This document shows, in pieces, positions 51,204-59,673 of a stretch of 64,000 nt of DNA. Below the pieces are notes generated by a model. That model was not told the origin of the DNA, did not search any database, and saw only the letters and a list, made by a program, of their open reading frames with translations. The position numbers and the translations under genes were made by a program. Within the stretch, counting starts at the first letter, position 1, and every line of letters starts with the position of its first letter. This DNA comes from GCA-2684655 sp045105235 (GTDB lineage Bacteria > Planctomycetota > UBA1135 > UBA2386). Location: assembly GCA_045105235.1 (NCBI GenBank), contig JBGCDH010000032.1, positions 1 through 64,000 of the forward strand. Direction: 5' to 3'.

Positions 51204-52310
51204 CTATTGGCCGACGATGATTCGCACGGCGTTGGTCAAGCCCTGGTAGGGCGGATACGCGGTAGGCAAGAGTTCGATGACCAGGGCCTGGGCGTAGAGT
51301 TCGGCGCCGATCACCTGCGGCGATAGGCCGTTCAGCGGCAGCGCAATCGCGGACTCCAGCAGGCTGCTCGGCAGCAGCCAGGTCCCCACGAGGCTTTGCG
51401 TGTCGATGATCTCTTGGCAGCCGATGCCTGAGTATTCCGGCAAGATCGATGGCAAGCCCGTTGGCGCTGCGCCCGTGCTGAAGCCAACCAAGACAAACTC
51501 GGCGTAGATGCCGGTCGTATTCTGCACGCGCAGTCCAAACTCTTGGTTGCCGTAGAGCGGTAGGCCATTGGCGGTGAGGCTCGGCGGGCCGATCAAGTGG
51601 TTGCCGGGAAGCGTGCACGGATCGCCGAACGTTTCGACGAGCGCGCCGTTCACATTTGGCTCCCCGGGAGTTGGCGTGAAGTCATAGAACCACGCTTCGT
51701 CAGGTGTCGATCCAGGCGCACCGATTTCTGATAGGTTGCGCGCCAGGCTGCCGCCGATCGGGAGGCTCGCGGTTGCTCGGCCTGTTGTCCAAACGCCGGC
51801 CGCAACGGCCATCGCTTCGCGCTGGTGGCCGCTCGATCCCCAGCTGATCCAGTCCACGATGGTGGAGGCGGTATTCATTGCCGTATTGCTTTGTGACGAC
51901 AGCAGCCCGAGCGCCCCTTCGGATGCCCAGAGCGGCTCGGCGCCGAGGCCAAACAGGTAGCCGTAGACCGAAGTGCCGCTGTAGATCTCGCCAGCGGGTG
52001 GGCTCGACGGTCCGTCGACATACCAATGAACGCGCAGGAATCCTCCCGGGTCGATGGTCGATCCCGGCGGGAAGGGCCACCAGTACGTGCGCGGCATAAA
52101 CGTCGTTGTCGTGACGTAGTGCAGCGACCAGTTGGATAGGTCCGCTGTCGCTGCGCTGCGGTTGTGTAGTTCGATCCACGAACCGCCGTTGTCAGCGCGG
52201 ATCTCGCTCAGGCAGACCTCCTGAGCGGTGGTCGTCATGGCAGGAAAGGCCGACAGAATGCCCGCAATGAGCATCTGCCGGCACGAACGGCGGCTTGTTG
52301 TGTTCTCCAT
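51204..52310 (-). CDS. exported lamin-tail-like protein
   Basis: A 368-aa exported protein. The signal (Q-M-L-I-A-G-I-L-S-A-F-P-A-M-T-T-T-A-Q) is followed by a lamin-tail-like domain: V-C-L-S-E-I-R-A-D-N-G-G-S-W-I-E-L-H-N, then D-L-S-N-W-S-L-H-Y and G-G-F-L-R-V-H-W. The C-terminal region (about residue 255 onward) is a beta-rich module with L-R-V-Q-N-T-T-G and A-E-L-Y-A-Q-A-L-V-I, similar in pattern to the ends of two other secreted proteins in the window. A GGGAG site lies five bases upstream of the ATG at 52310. It converges on the HELCH gene, four bp apart. Confidence 0.72.
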   Translation of the reverse strand: MENTTSRRSCRQMLIAGILSAFPAMTTTAQEVCLSEIRADNGGSWIELHNRSAATADLSNWSLHYVTTTTFMPRTYWWPFPPGSTIDPGGFLRVHWYVDGPSSPPAGEIYSGTSVYGYLFGLGAEPLWASEGALGLLSSQSNTAMNTASTIVDWISWGSSGHQREAMAVAAGVWTTGRATASLPIGGSLARNLSEIGAPGSTPDEAWFYDFTPTPGEPNVNGALVETFGDPCTLPGNHLIGPPSLTANGLPLYGNQEFGLRVQNTTGIYAEFVLVGFSTGAAPTGLPSILPEYSGIGCQEIIDTQSLVGTWLLPSSLLESAIALPLNGLSPQVIGAELYAQALVIELLPTAYPPYQGLTNAVRIIVGQ

Positions 52311-52545
52311 CAGCTCCCTGGGCGAAGCGTGCAATCGTGCACCACTTCGTCGTGCGCGCGTTGCGTTCTTGAGCAGCGCTCGGCGCGGGCGATGTCGCCG
52401 GCTGTTGACAGTCGTTTTGCGATTCGGGGGCGCGCGACTCCGATCGAGACGCCCGAAGCAGGAGGTTCAAGAACGCAGAGCTGGGTCGCCGATAGCTGCT
52501 TTGCACGGTTCGCCGTGCGGTCTTTCGCAACTGGGTTTCGTCATC

Positions 52546-52719
52546 TTGGACAAGTCACGTAACGACGTCGATCGCATCGTGGAAGCACTGATGGATCGTG
52601 ATCTCGCCAAGCCGCAGCGCATCGAATTGCTGCGGCAACTCGCGAGATCGGGAGACGATGTGCCGGACGAGTTGATGGATGAAGCCCTGCGAAAACTGAT
52701 GGAGCGGATCACCGAGTGA
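52546..52719 (+). CDS. small hypothetical protein
   Basis: A possible 57-aa helical protein with a charged, regular sequence (D-R-D-L-A-K-P-Q-R-I-E-L-L-R-Q-L-A-R) ending R-K-L-M-E-R-I-T-E. I give TTG 52546 as start; GTG 52579 or ATG 52591, the latter with GGAAG upstream, are alternatives. The helix pattern is real-looking, but no family is recognised. It precedes the exported TPR-like protein by 37 bp. Between 52311 and 52545 I see only leader sequence for the divergent lamin-tail gene and no other gene. Confidence 0.4.
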   Translation: MDKSRNDVDRIVEALMDRDLAKPQRIELLRQLARSGDDVPDELMDEALRKLMERITE

Positions 52720-52756
52720 CCGCCCCCGACGAACCTGACTATCACAAAGAATCGCC

Positions 52757-53593
52757 ATGAGATCCGCGTTGCTCGTTTCGTTCCTGCTCGGTGCTGCCGC
52801 TCTTCCTGCGCAGAAGCCTGAGTTTGGCGTTCCTGTCCATACCACGCTCGCGGACGTTCGAGCCAACCCCGACGCGTTCCAGAGCGTGAAGATTGTCTTC
52901 ACGGTTCAGTTCGCATCGCTGGGTCGCATCTCGAACCCGTTCTTCACCAAGTTCACGCCGACGGACTTCACCAACTTCTACGGTTGGGGTGACGAGCAAG
53001 AGATCTGGCAGGAGCCGTCCTACAACGACGTCTTCGGCATGCTTTTCCTGAGCAAAACCTCGAAGCAGCTTGAGAAGCTCTACGAGCTGCAGCTCTACCA
53101 ACGCATCCAGTGCACGGGTGTGGTGCGCAATACGTTCCAAGACACTCCTTGGATCGAGGTGCTGAAGTTCACGCCGGTAGCGGGGCAGCTCGACACCGCC
53201 GTGCTGACGCACCTGCACCGCGGCGAAACGCTCATGGAGCAGCATCTGTGGCAGCGCGCAATCGCTGAGCTTTCGCTGGCTCCCGGCGAAGGCGTGACCA
53301 AGCAAGCCACCCGCGCGGCCCACAAGAACCTCGGCATCTGCCTGCTGCGCATGGGTGAGCCGACAGCTGCGATCAGCTACCTCGAGTCGGCGACCAAGCT
53401 GGCCAAGGGCAAGGATTTCGCGGTCGAGAAGCTGCTGGCCTCGGCCCGCACGAGCCCCGAGCAGGAAATCGACAGGACCGTCGACGTCAGCTCCCTGGCC
53501 GACAGCGAGCGCCCCATGTGGGAAGCCTTCGAGCAGGGCGGCGAATCCGCCGCACCGGCTGCGCAGCCAGCAACGCGCGTTCTGCAGCGATAG
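52757..53593 (+). CDS. exported protein with TPR-like tail
   Basis: A 278-aa exported protein (signal R-S-A-L-L-V-S-F-L-L-G-A-A-A-L-P-A-Q). Residues 25-150 form a beta-rich domain (V-K-I-V-F-T-V-Q-F-A-S-L-G-R, Y-Q-R-I-Q-C-T-G-V-V-R-N) that may be an OB-like barrel. Residues 150-230 are TPR-like (L-M-E-Q-H-L-W-Q-R-A-I-A-E-L, A-A-H-K-N-L-G-I-C-L-L-R-M-G). The tail is Ala/Pro-rich. Function is unknown; TPRs suggest a partner in the periplasm. Confidence 0.6.
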   Translation: MRSALLVSFLLGAAALPAQKPEFGVPVHTTLADVRANPDAFQSVKIVFTVQFASLGRISNPFFTKFTPTDFTNFYGWGDEQEIWQEPSYNDVFGMLFLSKTSKQLEKLYELQLYQRIQCTGVVRNTFQDTPWIEVLKFTPVAGQLDTAVLTHLHRGETLMEQHLWQRAIAELSLAPGEGVTKQATRAAHKNLGICLLRMGEPTAAISYLESATKLAKGKDFAVEKLLASARTSPEQEIDRTVDVSSLADSERPMWEAFEQGGESAAPAAQPATRVLQR

Positions 53594-54103
53594 CTTGTTG
53601 ATCGGCTACACGCTCGCCGCTGGCATGGCCAGGAGACGAGCGAGGTGCCGTCGTCCAGTCGTCCAAAGCGACGCTGCTTCCACATGGCCGCGGAGCAGCG
53701 AGTCGCGGCGCCGTCGTCGCACATTCTGGACGTGATTGCCGCGGGCGGGCAAGACGCCGATTGCGACGCGTTCTGCAGGCGTAGTGTGCGCAGCATCTTC
53801 GTTTGCGCGGACTGTCACATGGCAGGCAAGAGGCGCGGATGAGCGTGACCGATGCCCGGAGCAGGGCCTTGGAGGCGGTGCCCGTCGGCACACGATCTTC
53901 TTGTCGGATCCAGCTGCCGCGGTTCGCTAGGCCGCGCGGCTCGAACAGGGCCGAGACGGGCGGGCGTATCGACGGTCTGGCAAGGGCCGCAGGGCTGCGA
54001 ATGAGTTCGCTTGACGGCTCCTGAGCGTTTAACTCGCCTGCTTCTCTGCTCGGTCGCTGAAAATCGACCTTGAGCGGGGCATTCTGTTGGGCCAACTCGG
54101 TCT
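53594..54103. other. 510-bp intergenic region
   Basis: Between the exported TPR-like protein and ctaA. Short open frames exist on both strands (for example a 202-residue one on the minus strand from 54095), but they lack family features, signals or plausible composition, and I do not call them. I looked for the conserved cores of tmRNA, RNase P and SRP RNA and for tRNA T-arms and found none. It should contain the promoter of the cytochrome oxidase assembly operon. Confidence 0.5.
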
Positions 54104-55063
54104 ATGACATCTGCCCTCGCATCGCCTCTCTCGACGTCCGCGCCTTCGCTGCGCGGTCCGTTCCGTTTGGCGGTCGCGACGATGGTCGTCACGGTCGTCA
54201 CCATCATCATGGGGGCGCTGACCACGAGCACGGGTTCGGGCATGGCCTATGCGGATTGGCCGCTGTCCGACGGCCAGCTGATGCCGGAGAGCAGCTACAC
54301 GGAGCTGCCGCACTTTTTCGAGCACTTCCACCGGGTGGTGGCGTCGAGCACAGGGCTGTTTGCGCTGGCGCTGTGGATCTGGCTGCTGCGCAATCCGGCT
54401 GCATCGTCGCGCCTGCGCTGGATCTCGTTTTTCGGCGGCTTCCTGATCCTGACGCAGGGAGTCATTGGCGGCACGGGCGTCCTGAACAATTTGCCCGCGG
54501 TCACGTCGGTGGCCCACGGCACCATCGCCCAGCTGATCCTGGCGACCTTTGGCTGGATTGCCTACCTGCTCTCGGATCGCTTCCGCGCGACGGCGCCAAT
54601 CCTGACCGCGGCGCCCGGCGCGGGTCGCAAATTGGCCATGTTCGCGCTGGTCATTCTGGTGGCGCAGACGATCGTGGGGGCCATCGCCCGCCACACCAAT
54701 AGTTCGCACGCGCTTTGGACCCACGTCGGCAACGCGCTGGTGGTCTTTCTGGTGGCGACGATTGCCACGGCGTTTGCCGTCGGCAAGCTTGGCGAAGCGC
54801 CCGGCATCCGCGGCTTGGCGCGGTTCATCGTACTGCTCCTGATCGGTCAGATCGCGCTCGGCTTTGTGGCCTTGGCGATCCGCAACGAAGCCGGCAAGAC
54901 GCCGGAGAACATCAACCGCCTCGGCGCCGCCGTGACGATTTCCACGCACGTGCTGATCGGCGCGGTGCTGACGGTGCTGATGGCGTCGCTCGCGGCCCAC
55001 GTGTTCCGAGCGACGCGACGAGATCGCTCGGACGGCCGGGCAACAGAAGGCAAACCCGCATGA
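54104..55063 (+). CDS. ctaA: heme A synthase CtaA (COX15)
   Basis: A 319-aa inner-membrane protein with eight helices that oxidises heme O to heme A. Conserved histidines are visible: H-F-F-E-H-F-H-R in loop 1, S-V-A-H-G-T, H-A-L-W-T-H-V-G and S-T-H-V-L-I-G. The first helix (V-V-T-V-V-T-I-I-M-G-A-L-T-T-S-T-G-S-G) carries the family T-G-S-G turn. It is first in an operon with ctaB; its stop overlaps the ctaB ATG by four bases. Confidence 0.92.
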   Translation: MTSALASPLSTSAPSLRGPFRLAVATMVVTVVTIIMGALTTSTGSGMAYADWPLSDGQLMPESSYTELPHFFEHFHRVVASSTGLFALALWIWLLRNPAASSRLRWISFFGGFLILTQGVIGGTGVLNNLPAVTSVAHGTIAQLILATFGWIAYLLSDRFRATAPILTAAPGAGRKLAMFALVILVAQTIVGAIARHTNSSHALWTHVGNALVVFLVATIATAFAVGKLGEAPGIRGLARFIVLLLIGQIALGFVALAIRNEAGKTPENINRLGAAVTISTHVLIGAVLTVLMASLAAHVFRATRRDRSDGRATEGKPA

Positions 55064-56052
55064 CCCTCGAAGCTGTCGAACCGCCGGATCCGCTCGAGCC
55101 GTCTGCAGGTGGGCAACCTGCCACCAGCCCGCCAACCAAGCTGGGCGTGATCGGCGCATTCTGGGAGCTCGGCAAGCCGCGCCTGTCGGCGATGGCGGTC
55201 TTTGCGGTCGTCGCCGGTGCCTACATGGGCTGGCCGGCCAAGGGCTCGCACCCTCCGTTCGACCTGCTGTTCTACACCGCGTTCGGGACGTTCTTGGCTG
55301 CGGTTGGCGCGGCGGCGCTCAACATGTACCGCGAGCGCCACCTGGATCCGCTGATGGTGCGCACCCAGGGGCGGCCGCTGCCGTCCGGCCGGCTCTCGCC
55401 CAGCAGCGTGCTGTGGTTCGGCTTGATCGCCTCGGTCGTCGGCGTCGGCATGGTGCTGATCTTTGCGGCGCCACTCGCGCCCGACGGCTCCCGCCCGCTC
55501 GGCGAGTGGAACTGGGCTGCCGGCGGCCTGTGCGCGCTGATCGTGATCAGCTACGTGCTCGTCTACACCCCGATGAAGACGCGCACGCCGCTCAACACGC
55601 TGGTCGGCGCCATTCCTGGCGCGCTGCCGCCGGTTGTTGGCCACGCGGCGGTTGCCGGCAACCTGGCGATGCCGCAGCTGGTGCTGTTCGCGATCATGTT
55701 TTGCTGGCAGATCCCGCACTTCCTGGCGATTGCCTGGCGCTACCGCGAGGACTACGCCCGCGCCGGCATGCAGATGCTGCCGGTCGTCGATCCGAGCGGG
55801 CACCGCACGGCGACCACCATGCTGCTCTACATGGGCGGTCTGGGCATCGCGAGCATGGTGCCGGTCGTGACGCGGCCGCCGATGGTCGACGACCGCTACG
55901 CCGCCGTTGCCGTGCTGCTCAACGTGATCTTCTTTGTGCCGACGCTGTTTGCCGCGCTGACGAGGCGTGACGTAGCGATGCGCATGACGTTTTTGACTTC
56001 GATCATCTACCTGCCCTTGCTTCTGCTGACGATGGTGCTGACCCGCCAATGA
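55060..56052 (+). CDS. ctaB: protoheme IX farnesyltransferase CtaB
   Basis: A 330-aa UbiA-family prenyltransferase that makes heme O. The first Asp-rich site is replaced by the family N-M-Y-R-E-R-H-L-D-P-L-M-x-R-T-Q-G-R-P-L-P (about 90-110), and the second is the Y-R-E-D-Y-A-R-A-G-M loop. The Y-T-P-M-K-T-R-T-P-L-N-T segment and nine helices fit CyoE/CtaB. It overlaps ctaA and the following ABC ATPase gene by four bases each, so it is translationally coupled. Confidence 0.94.
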   Translation: MTLEAVEPPDPLEPSAGGQPATSPPTKLGVIGAFWELGKPRLSAMAVFAVVAGAYMGWPAKGSHPPFDLLFYTAFGTFLAAVGAAALNMYRERHLDPLMVRTQGRPLPSGRLSPSSVLWFGLIASVVGVGMVLIFAAPLAPDGSRPLGEWNWAAGGLCALIVISYVLVYTPMKTRTPLNTLVGAIPGALPPVVGHAAVAGNLAMPQLVLFAIMFCWQIPHFLAIAWRYREDYARAGMQMLPVVDPSGHRTATTMLLYMGGLGIASMVPVVTRPPMVDDRYAAVAVLLNVIFFVPTLFAALTRRDVAMRMTFLTSIIYLPLLLLTMVLTRQ

Positions 56053-57008
56053 GCTCTTCTGCTGCCGTGCACGCCGAGGGGCTGTCGTTTGCCTACGGCG
56101 AACGGAAGGCTCTTCAAGACGTGTCGTTCGAAGTTGCCGCTGGCGCTTCGCTCGGCTTTTTGGGGCCCAACGGCTCCGGCAAGTCGACGCTGTTCAAGCT
56201 GCTGTCGACGCTGGTGCCGCTGCAGTCAGGCAGCGTCCAGATGCTCGGTCATGACCTTGCGCGCGAAGCGGCTGCCATCCGGCGGCGCATCGGCGTGGTC
56301 TTCCAGTCGCCGGCGATTGATCGCAAGTTGACCGTGCAGGAAAACATGCGCTACGGCGGCCTGATGCTTGGGCTGGGCGGCGGCGAATTGACCCAGCGCA
56401 TCGATGCCTGTCTCGAAGCGGCCGTTTTGACCGATCGCCGCAAGGACAACGTCGAGGAGCTCTCCGGCGGCCTGCGTCGGCGCGTCGAGATCGCCAAATG
56501 CCTGCTCGCCAAGCCGGACGTCGTCCTGCTGGACGAAGCGAGCACCGGGCTCGATCCGGCGGCTCGCCGCGAGATGTGGAAGGTGCTGCGCGCTCAGGAT
56601 GGGCTGACGGTTCTGTTCACCACGCACCTGATGGACGAGGCCGCGGAGGCCGACCGCCTGATGTTGCTCGACGAGGGCCAGGTCGTCGCCCACGGTCGCC
56701 CGGGTGAGCTGATGGAAGAGGTCGGCGGTCAGGTCCTCGAGATCGAGACGGCCGATGCCGATGCGCTCAAGCAAGAGCTCGAAGCGCAGCTGTCGGTGCA
56801 GGTCACGCAGCTCGACCAAACGCTGCGGCTCGACGGCGAAAACGTGCACGAACTCGTGCCCGACGTCATGAAGCGCTTTGGCGACCGCGTGCGGCGACTG
56901 CAGCTCGCGCATCCGTCGCTCGAAGACGTGTTTTTGCACCGCACGGGCAAGCGCTTCGTCGTGGCGCCGCCGGAAGAGCCCAAGAAGAAGCGCCGGAGGC
57001 GTCGATGA
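56049..57008 (+). CDS. ABC-2 type transporter ATPase
   Basis: A 319-aa ATPase. Walker A G-P-N-G-S-G-K-S-T, Q-loop F-Q-S-P, signature E-L-S-G-G-L-R-R-R, Walker B V-V-L-L-D-E-A-S-T-G-L-D-P and H-loop T-T-H-L-M are all present. A C-terminal extension ends in a K-K-K-R-R-R-R-R run. It pairs with the ABC-2 permease encoded next. Location inside a heme A/cytochrome oxidase operon suggests transport linked to oxidase assembly; homologous pairs occur beside ctaA/ctaB in other phyla, but the substrate is not known. Confidence 0.93.
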   Translation: MSSSAAVHAEGLSFAYGERKALQDVSFEVAAGASLGFLGPNGSGKSTLFKLLSTLVPLQSGSVQMLGHDLAREAAAIRRRIGVVFQSPAIDRKLTVQENMRYGGLMLGLGGGELTQRIDACLEAAVLTDRRKDNVEELSGGLRRRVEIAKCLLAKPDVVLLDEASTGLDPAARREMWKVLRAQDGLTVLFTTHLMDEAAEADRLMLLDEGQVVAHGRPGELMEEVGGQVLEIETADADALKQELEAQLSVQVTQLDQTLRLDGENVHELVPDVMKRFGDRVRRLQLAHPSLEDVFLHRTGKRFVVAPPEEPKKKRRRRR

Positions 57009-57766
57009 GCAAAGCCGTATTTTCGCTGTGGCACCGTGAGATCGTGCGCTTTCTGCGCGATCGTTCGCGGCTGACCGGTTCGCTGGCTCAACCGATCATC
57101 TTCTGGCTGCTGTTTAGCGGTGCGCTGCACGGCTCCGTGCAGTTCAACCAGATGGAGTACAGCCAGTACTTCTTCAGCGGCACGCTTGCGATGATCACGC
57201 TGTTTACGGCGATCTTCGCAACGATCACCGTCATCGAAGACCGCAAGGAAGGCTTCTTGCAGGGGGTCTTGGTTTCGCCGGTGCCGCGCTCGGCGATCGC
57301 GCTAGGCAAGATCCTCGGCGGCGCCACGCTTGGCGTTGGACTGGCCGTGATCTTTCTGATCCTGGCGCCGTTTGCCGGCATCGAGCTCGAGTTCGGCAGC
57401 GTCATGCTCGGTCTGGGCGTGCTGACTCTGCTCGCGATCGCCGTTACCGGCCTCGGCTTCATGCTCGCGTGGGTTATGGATAGCGCCGCCGGCTACCACG
57501 GCATCATGATGCTGTTTCTGATGCCGATGCTGCTGCTGTCGGGGGCGTTCTTCCCGATCGACAAGGCGCACTGGCTGATCAGCTGGATCCGCCACATCAA
57601 CCCGATGACCTACGGCGTCGGCGCACTGCGCTACGCGCTCCACGGCGAAGCGCCAGGCTGCCCGTCGTTTGCGGTCTGCATGCTCGGGACCGCCGGCTTC
57701 GCCATCATGACGTTCTTGTTGGGCACGTGGGTTGTGACCCGCCGCAGCGCCCGCGACGCCGCCTGA
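57005..57766 (+). CDS. ABC-2 type transporter permease
   Basis: A 253-aa membrane protein with six helices of the ABC-2/NodJ-DrrB type. The core motif is P-R-S-A-I-A-L-G-K-I-L-G-G-A-T-L-G, and the late helix holds M-L-L-L-S-G-A-F-F-P-I-D, the conserved ABC-2 signature near the C-terminus. It is coupled to the ATPase gene by a 4-bp overlap and is followed 10 bp on by DUF420. Confidence 0.92.
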   Translation: MSKAVFSLWHREIVRFLRDRSRLTGSLAQPIIFWLLFSGALHGSVQFNQMEYSQYFFSGTLAMITLFTAIFATITVIEDRKEGFLQGVLVSPVPRSAIALGKILGGATLGVGLAVIFLILAPFAGIELEFGSVMLGLGVLTLLAIAVTGLGFMLAWVMDSAAGYHGIMMLFLMPMLLLSGAFFPIDKAHWLISWIRHINPMTYGVGALRYALHGEAPGCPSFAVCMLGTAGFAIMTFLLGTWVVTRRSARDAA

Positions 57767-57776
57767 TCCGCACCGA

Positions 57777-58211
57777 ATGGTCGCCATGCTTGCAGCCTTT
57801 GACTTCACCGTGCTCGCCGACGTCGACGCCGTTCTCAACGGCATCGCGTTTGTGCTGATCTGCTCTGGTCTGATCGCCGTCAAGCGCGGCAACATCGAGC
57901 TCCACAAGAAGCTGATGCTCGCGGCCGTCGCGACGTCGGCGCTCTTTTTGGTCTCGTATCTGACCTACCACGCGACCTGCGAGTCGGTGAAGTTTCAGGG
58001 CGAGGGCGCGATCCGCCCGGTCTACTTCACGCTGCTGTTGACGCACATTGTGCTAGCGGCCGTGCAGGTTCCGCTGATCTTGCGCACCGTCTACCTCGGC
58101 CTCAAAGACCGACGTGAGCAGCACAAGAAGTGGGCGAAGGTGACGACGCCGATCTGGCTCTACGTCTCGGTGACCGGCGTCATCATCTACTGGATGCTCT
58201 ACTGGATGTGA
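57777..58211 (+). CDS. DUF420 membrane protein (CtaM-like)
   Basis: A 144-aa membrane protein with four helices and conserved His positions (E-L-H-K-K-L-M, Y-H-A-T-C, L-T-H-I-V-L-A). DUF420 proteins (CtaM in Staphylococcus) help assemble heme-copper oxidases, and this gene ends the ctaA-ctaB-ABC operon. An in-frame ATG at 57786 could also start it. Confidence 0.88.
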   Translation: MVAMLAAFDFTVLADVDAVLNGIAFVLICSGLIAVKRGNIELHKKLMLAAVATSALFLVSYLTYHATCESVKFQGEGAIRPVYFTLLLTHIVLAAVQVPLILRTVYLGLKDRREQHKKWAKVTTPIWLYVSVTGVIIYWMLYWM

Positions 58212-58233
58212 CGTGACGTGACGTGACGCGACG
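58209..58233. repeat. five 5-bp tandem repeats at a gene end
   Basis: TGACG is repeated four times and then CGACG once. The first copy contains the TGA stop of the DUF420 gene. No function is evident. Confidence 0.8.
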
Positions 58234-58276
58234 CGTGCAGGCGGTGCCTGCAGCGTTTCGTGGGGCCCGGCGAGCC

Positions 58277-59536
58277 CTACTGCTTCGCCTGGAAGTCCTT
58301 GGCCGTGCCGGTGGCGCCATGCGCCCGATCCAAGCGCTCCAGCGAGACGGCGTAGGCCGCGACGCGCATCGGCACGTCCAGCTCGGTCATGCGGGCGTGC
58401 AGCGTGCGGTATTGCGTCTGCATCGTCGTGCGCAGCTTGCGGTGCACGTCCTCGAGATCCCAGTAGATGCCGGCGCGGTTTTGCAGCCACTCAAACCAGC
58501 TGACGGTGACGCCGCCGGCGTTGGCGAGCACGTCGGGGACGACCAGGGCGCCATTGGCGTGCAGGATCTCGTCGGCCGGACCTGTCGTCGGGCCGTTGGC
58601 CAGCTCGATCAGGACCTTGGCTTGGATGTTGGCCGCGTTCTTCTCGGTGATCTGGTCCTCGAGCGCTGCCGGCACGAGCACGTCGACGCCGAGCTCCAGC
58701 AGCTTGCCGCTGTCGAGCTTTTCGCCGATGTCTGGCAGGCGACGGGTCTCGTTCTTGTGGTCGATGACCTTGGGGATCGGCAGGCCGCTCGGGTCGTGGA
58801 TGCCGCCGCGTGAGTCGCTGACCGCGACGACCTTGTAGCCGTCCTTATGCAGAAGCTTGGCGATGTGCTGCCCGGCGTTGCCGAAGCCCTGGATGGCGAC
58901 GGTGATCTGGCCAGGCTTCCAGCTGCGCTGCTCCTCAATCTCCTTCAAGACGTAGTAGCCGCCGCGGCCGGTGGCGTCGTCGCGGCCGAGGCTACCGCCG
59001 CGCCCTACCGGCTTGCCGGTGATGACGCCGGGCGCGTGCTCGCGCACGACGCTTGCGTATTCGTCCGCCATCCACGCCATCGTCAGGGCATTGGTGTAGA
59101 CGTCCGGTGCCGGCACGTCGCGGTCGACGCCGATGACGTCGGCGATCGCCCGCACGTAGGCGCGGCTCAGGCGCTCTTTCTCGGCGAGCGAGAGCTTGTG
59201 CGGGTCGACTTCGATGCCGCCCTTGCCGCCACCAAACGGAATGTCGACCACTGCGCACTTGAGCGCCATCCACAGCGCCAGCGACTTGACCTCGGCGAGG
59301 TCGACCTGCGGGTGGAAGCGGATGCCGCCCTTAAATGGTCCGCGTACGTCGTCGTACTGGACGCGGTAGCCGCGGAACATCTGCAGCGAGCCGTCGTCCA
59401 TGCGCAGCGGCAGCGAGACCTCGACGGTGCGGCGCGGTGCCGACAGGCGCAGGAGGGTCTCGGGATCGATGCGGGCGTGCTCGGCGGCAGCTTGGACGCG
59501 GGCAATCGAACGGGCGAACAGGTCGTGGTCAGTCAT
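58277..59536 (-). CDS. gdhA: glutamate dehydrogenase (Glu/Leu/Phe/Val dehydrogenase family)
   Basis: A 419-aa enzyme. It shows the substrate motif G-P-F-K-G-G-I-R-F-H-P, V-D-I-P-F-G-G-G-K-G-G-I and the catalytic region D-V-P-A-P-D-V-Y-T. The NAD(P) fold is I-Q-G-F-G-N-A-G-Q, with a C-terminal N-A-G-G-V-T-V-S-W-F-E-W. This is a canonical hexameric GdhA of about 420 residues that links 2-oxoglutarate and ammonium. ATG 59536 is the family start. The leader contains a large inverted repeat. Confidence 0.96.
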   Translation of the reverse strand: MTDHDLFARSIARVQAAAEHARIDPETLLRLSAPRRTVEVSLPLRMDDGSLQMFRGYRVQYDDVRGPFKGGIRFHPQVDLAEVKSLALWMALKCAVVDIPFGGGKGGIEVDPHKLSLAEKERLSRAYVRAIADVIGVDRDVPAPDVYTNALTMAWMADEYASVVREHAPGVITGKPVGRGGSLGRDDATGRGGYYVLKEIEEQRSWKPGQITVAIQGFGNAGQHIAKLLHKDGYKVVAVSDSRGGIHDPSGLPIPKVIDHKNETRRLPDIGEKLDSGKLLELGVDVLVPAALEDQITEKNAANIQAKVLIELANGPTTGPADEILHANGALVVPDVLANAGGVTVSWFEWLQNRAGIYWDLEDVHRKLRTTMQTQYRTLHARMTELDVPMRVAAYAVSLERLDRAHGATGTAKDFQAKQ

Positions 59537-59589
59537 GGCTTCTACTTGGCGCTCTTCTTCGTGACGCTCGGATGGAGACCGTAGCTGTA

Positions 59590-59652
59590 CGTAGAACGGC
59601 ACCGGCTACAACGATTCGCTCGAAGCGATGTTGCGGCCGGTGCCGTTCTACG
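59590..59652. repeat. 17-bp perfect inverted repeat with internal stem
   Basis: The arms 59590-59606 and 59636-59652 are perfect reverse complements (core GTAGAACGGCACCGG). The 29-base spacer can fold further: CAAC pairs with GTTG, and TCGCT with AGCGA around CGA. It lies between the end of the secreted protease gene and the start of gdhA, both on the minus strand. It may be a terminator without a T run, an operator, or a leader RNA of gdhA. Confidence 0.8.
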
Positions 59653-59673
59653 CCGATTTCGGCGGTCAGCGGA

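Noticed and set aside
53487..54095. Minus-strand 202-residue open frame in the gap before ctaA
   Set aside because: Overlaps the exported TPR-like protein, has Arg/Pro/Ala-rich shadow composition, and shows no start signal.
53594..54103. Possible structured RNA in the gap
   Set aside because: No conserved core of tmRNA, RNase P RNA, SRP RNA or a tRNA T-arm could be found.
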